Origin: Desulfonatronospira sp.
GTDB lineage: Bacteria; Desulfobacterota; Desulfovibrionia; Desulfovibrionales; Desulfonatronovibrionaceae
Reading direction: 5' to 3'
Assembly (NCBI GenBank): GCA_003563255.1
Contig: PWSL01000256.1
Location: 1-5,844, forward strand
Length of the DNA: 5,844 bases
In this document: positions 5,697-5,844 of the stretch, one piece after another
Layout: each line of letters starts with the position of its first letter
Numbering within the stretch: the first letter of the stretch is position 1
Program-made: the position numbers and the translations under genes
The notes under the pieces: generated by a model
Told to the model about the DNA's origin: nothing
What the model saw: the letters and a program-made list of their open reading frames with translations, nothing else
Databases searched by the model: none

Positions 5697-5844
5697 TCAG
5701 GCGATATTGACTATGCCCCTGCACCGGGGGTATCTGGAGCAAACCCAGAACTGATTGTTCTGGTCGCCGCCCTTTTGGGACCGGCGCAGGACCATTTCAC
5801 TGCCGCACCTGGGACAGGCGATGCTGTTTTGTTTTTCCCTGACC
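5697..5844 (-). CDS. C-terminus of a protein with a topoisomerase-type zinc ribbon (partial)
   Basis: From the window edge the frame reads 48 residues to a TGA at 5697-5699. It contains IACPRCGSEMVLRR, a Gly/Asn/Gln-rich turn, then QFWVCSRYPRCRGIVNIA. The four cysteines (CPRC and CSRYPRC) with the FWxCS and C-R-G-I spacing match the zinc ribbon found at the end of bacterial topoisomerase I (zf-C4_Topoisom). The same ribbon is also used as a C-terminal tag on restriction-endonuclease-like (Mrr or NERD type) proteins. It binds single-stranded or nicked nucleic acid in topoisomerase I. The protein ends right after one ribbon. A cassette-type or defence nuclease fits as well as a topoisomerase, and the part that would decide lies outside the window. 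No attC is seen between this gene and the HEPN gene. Confidence 0.75.
   Translation of the reverse strand, partial: VREKQNSIACPRCGSEMVLRRSQKGGDQNNQFWVCSRYPRCRGIVNIA

Noticed and set aside
5610..5700. Possible sixth attC between the zinc-ribbon gene and the HEPN gene
   Set aside because: CAAC and GTAACG-like fragments occur, but no paired stem with flanking boxes could be built.

Overview
The window looks like part of a chromosomal integron cassette array, or a CALIN (attC sites with no integrase visible here), from a proteobacterium. The evidence is five attC-like recombination sites at 229-315, 2018-2077, 2871-2930, 4064-4143 and 4175-4265. All lie in the same orientation, and in four cases a minus-strand gene ends beside the site or begins a short distance beyond it. 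Four of the five stems carry one unpaired base on the right-hand arm, a T in three of them. This is what a folded attC bottom strand shows if the array reads right to left. Genus cannot be called. The integrase-plus-IS91 element type is, from memory, frequent in Desulfobacterota and some Gammaproteobacteria, so those are guesses only.

Layout from right to left, the direction of cassette transcription. At 5697-5844 is the C-terminal tail of a protein ending in a topoisomerase-type four-cysteine zinc ribbon. At 5438-5696 is a non-coding stretch with an A/T palindrome, a weak promoter candidate and nested inverted repeats. At 4271-5332, with open frame to 5434, is an ApeA-like HEPN ribonuclease gene that seems to have lost its 5' end. 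It is followed by attC-A. Next comes a near-empty cassette made almost only of attC-B, an unusually perfect palindrome. At 2944-4032 is a GC-rich gene for a putative PD-(D/E)xK-type nuclease with a CPYC motif, followed by attC-C. At 2078-2870 the next cassette slot is filled by an internally deleted IS91-type element on the plus strand, with an integrase N-terminus joined to a transposase C-terminus, ending at attC-D. At 310-1998 is a 562-residue protein with an HsdR-N-like nuclease domain and an unrecognised C-terminal region, followed by attC-E. At 1-205 is the start of a further cassette gene with a winged-helix-like N-terminus.

Three complete or near-complete cassette genes encode nuclease-type proteins: one HEPN and two PD-(D/E)xK-like. 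ApeA is a known single-gene anti-phage protein, and integron cassettes are known to carry phage-defence genes. The array therefore reads as a small defence island built by cassette capture. The genes differ visibly in base composition: the HEPN gene is AT-rich, the 2944-4032 gene is GC-rich and the HsdR-N gene is intermediate. This fits separate origins. They are probably independent single-gene functions rather than one multi-gene system. The HsdR-N-type and CPYC proteins are the best candidates for something undescribed.
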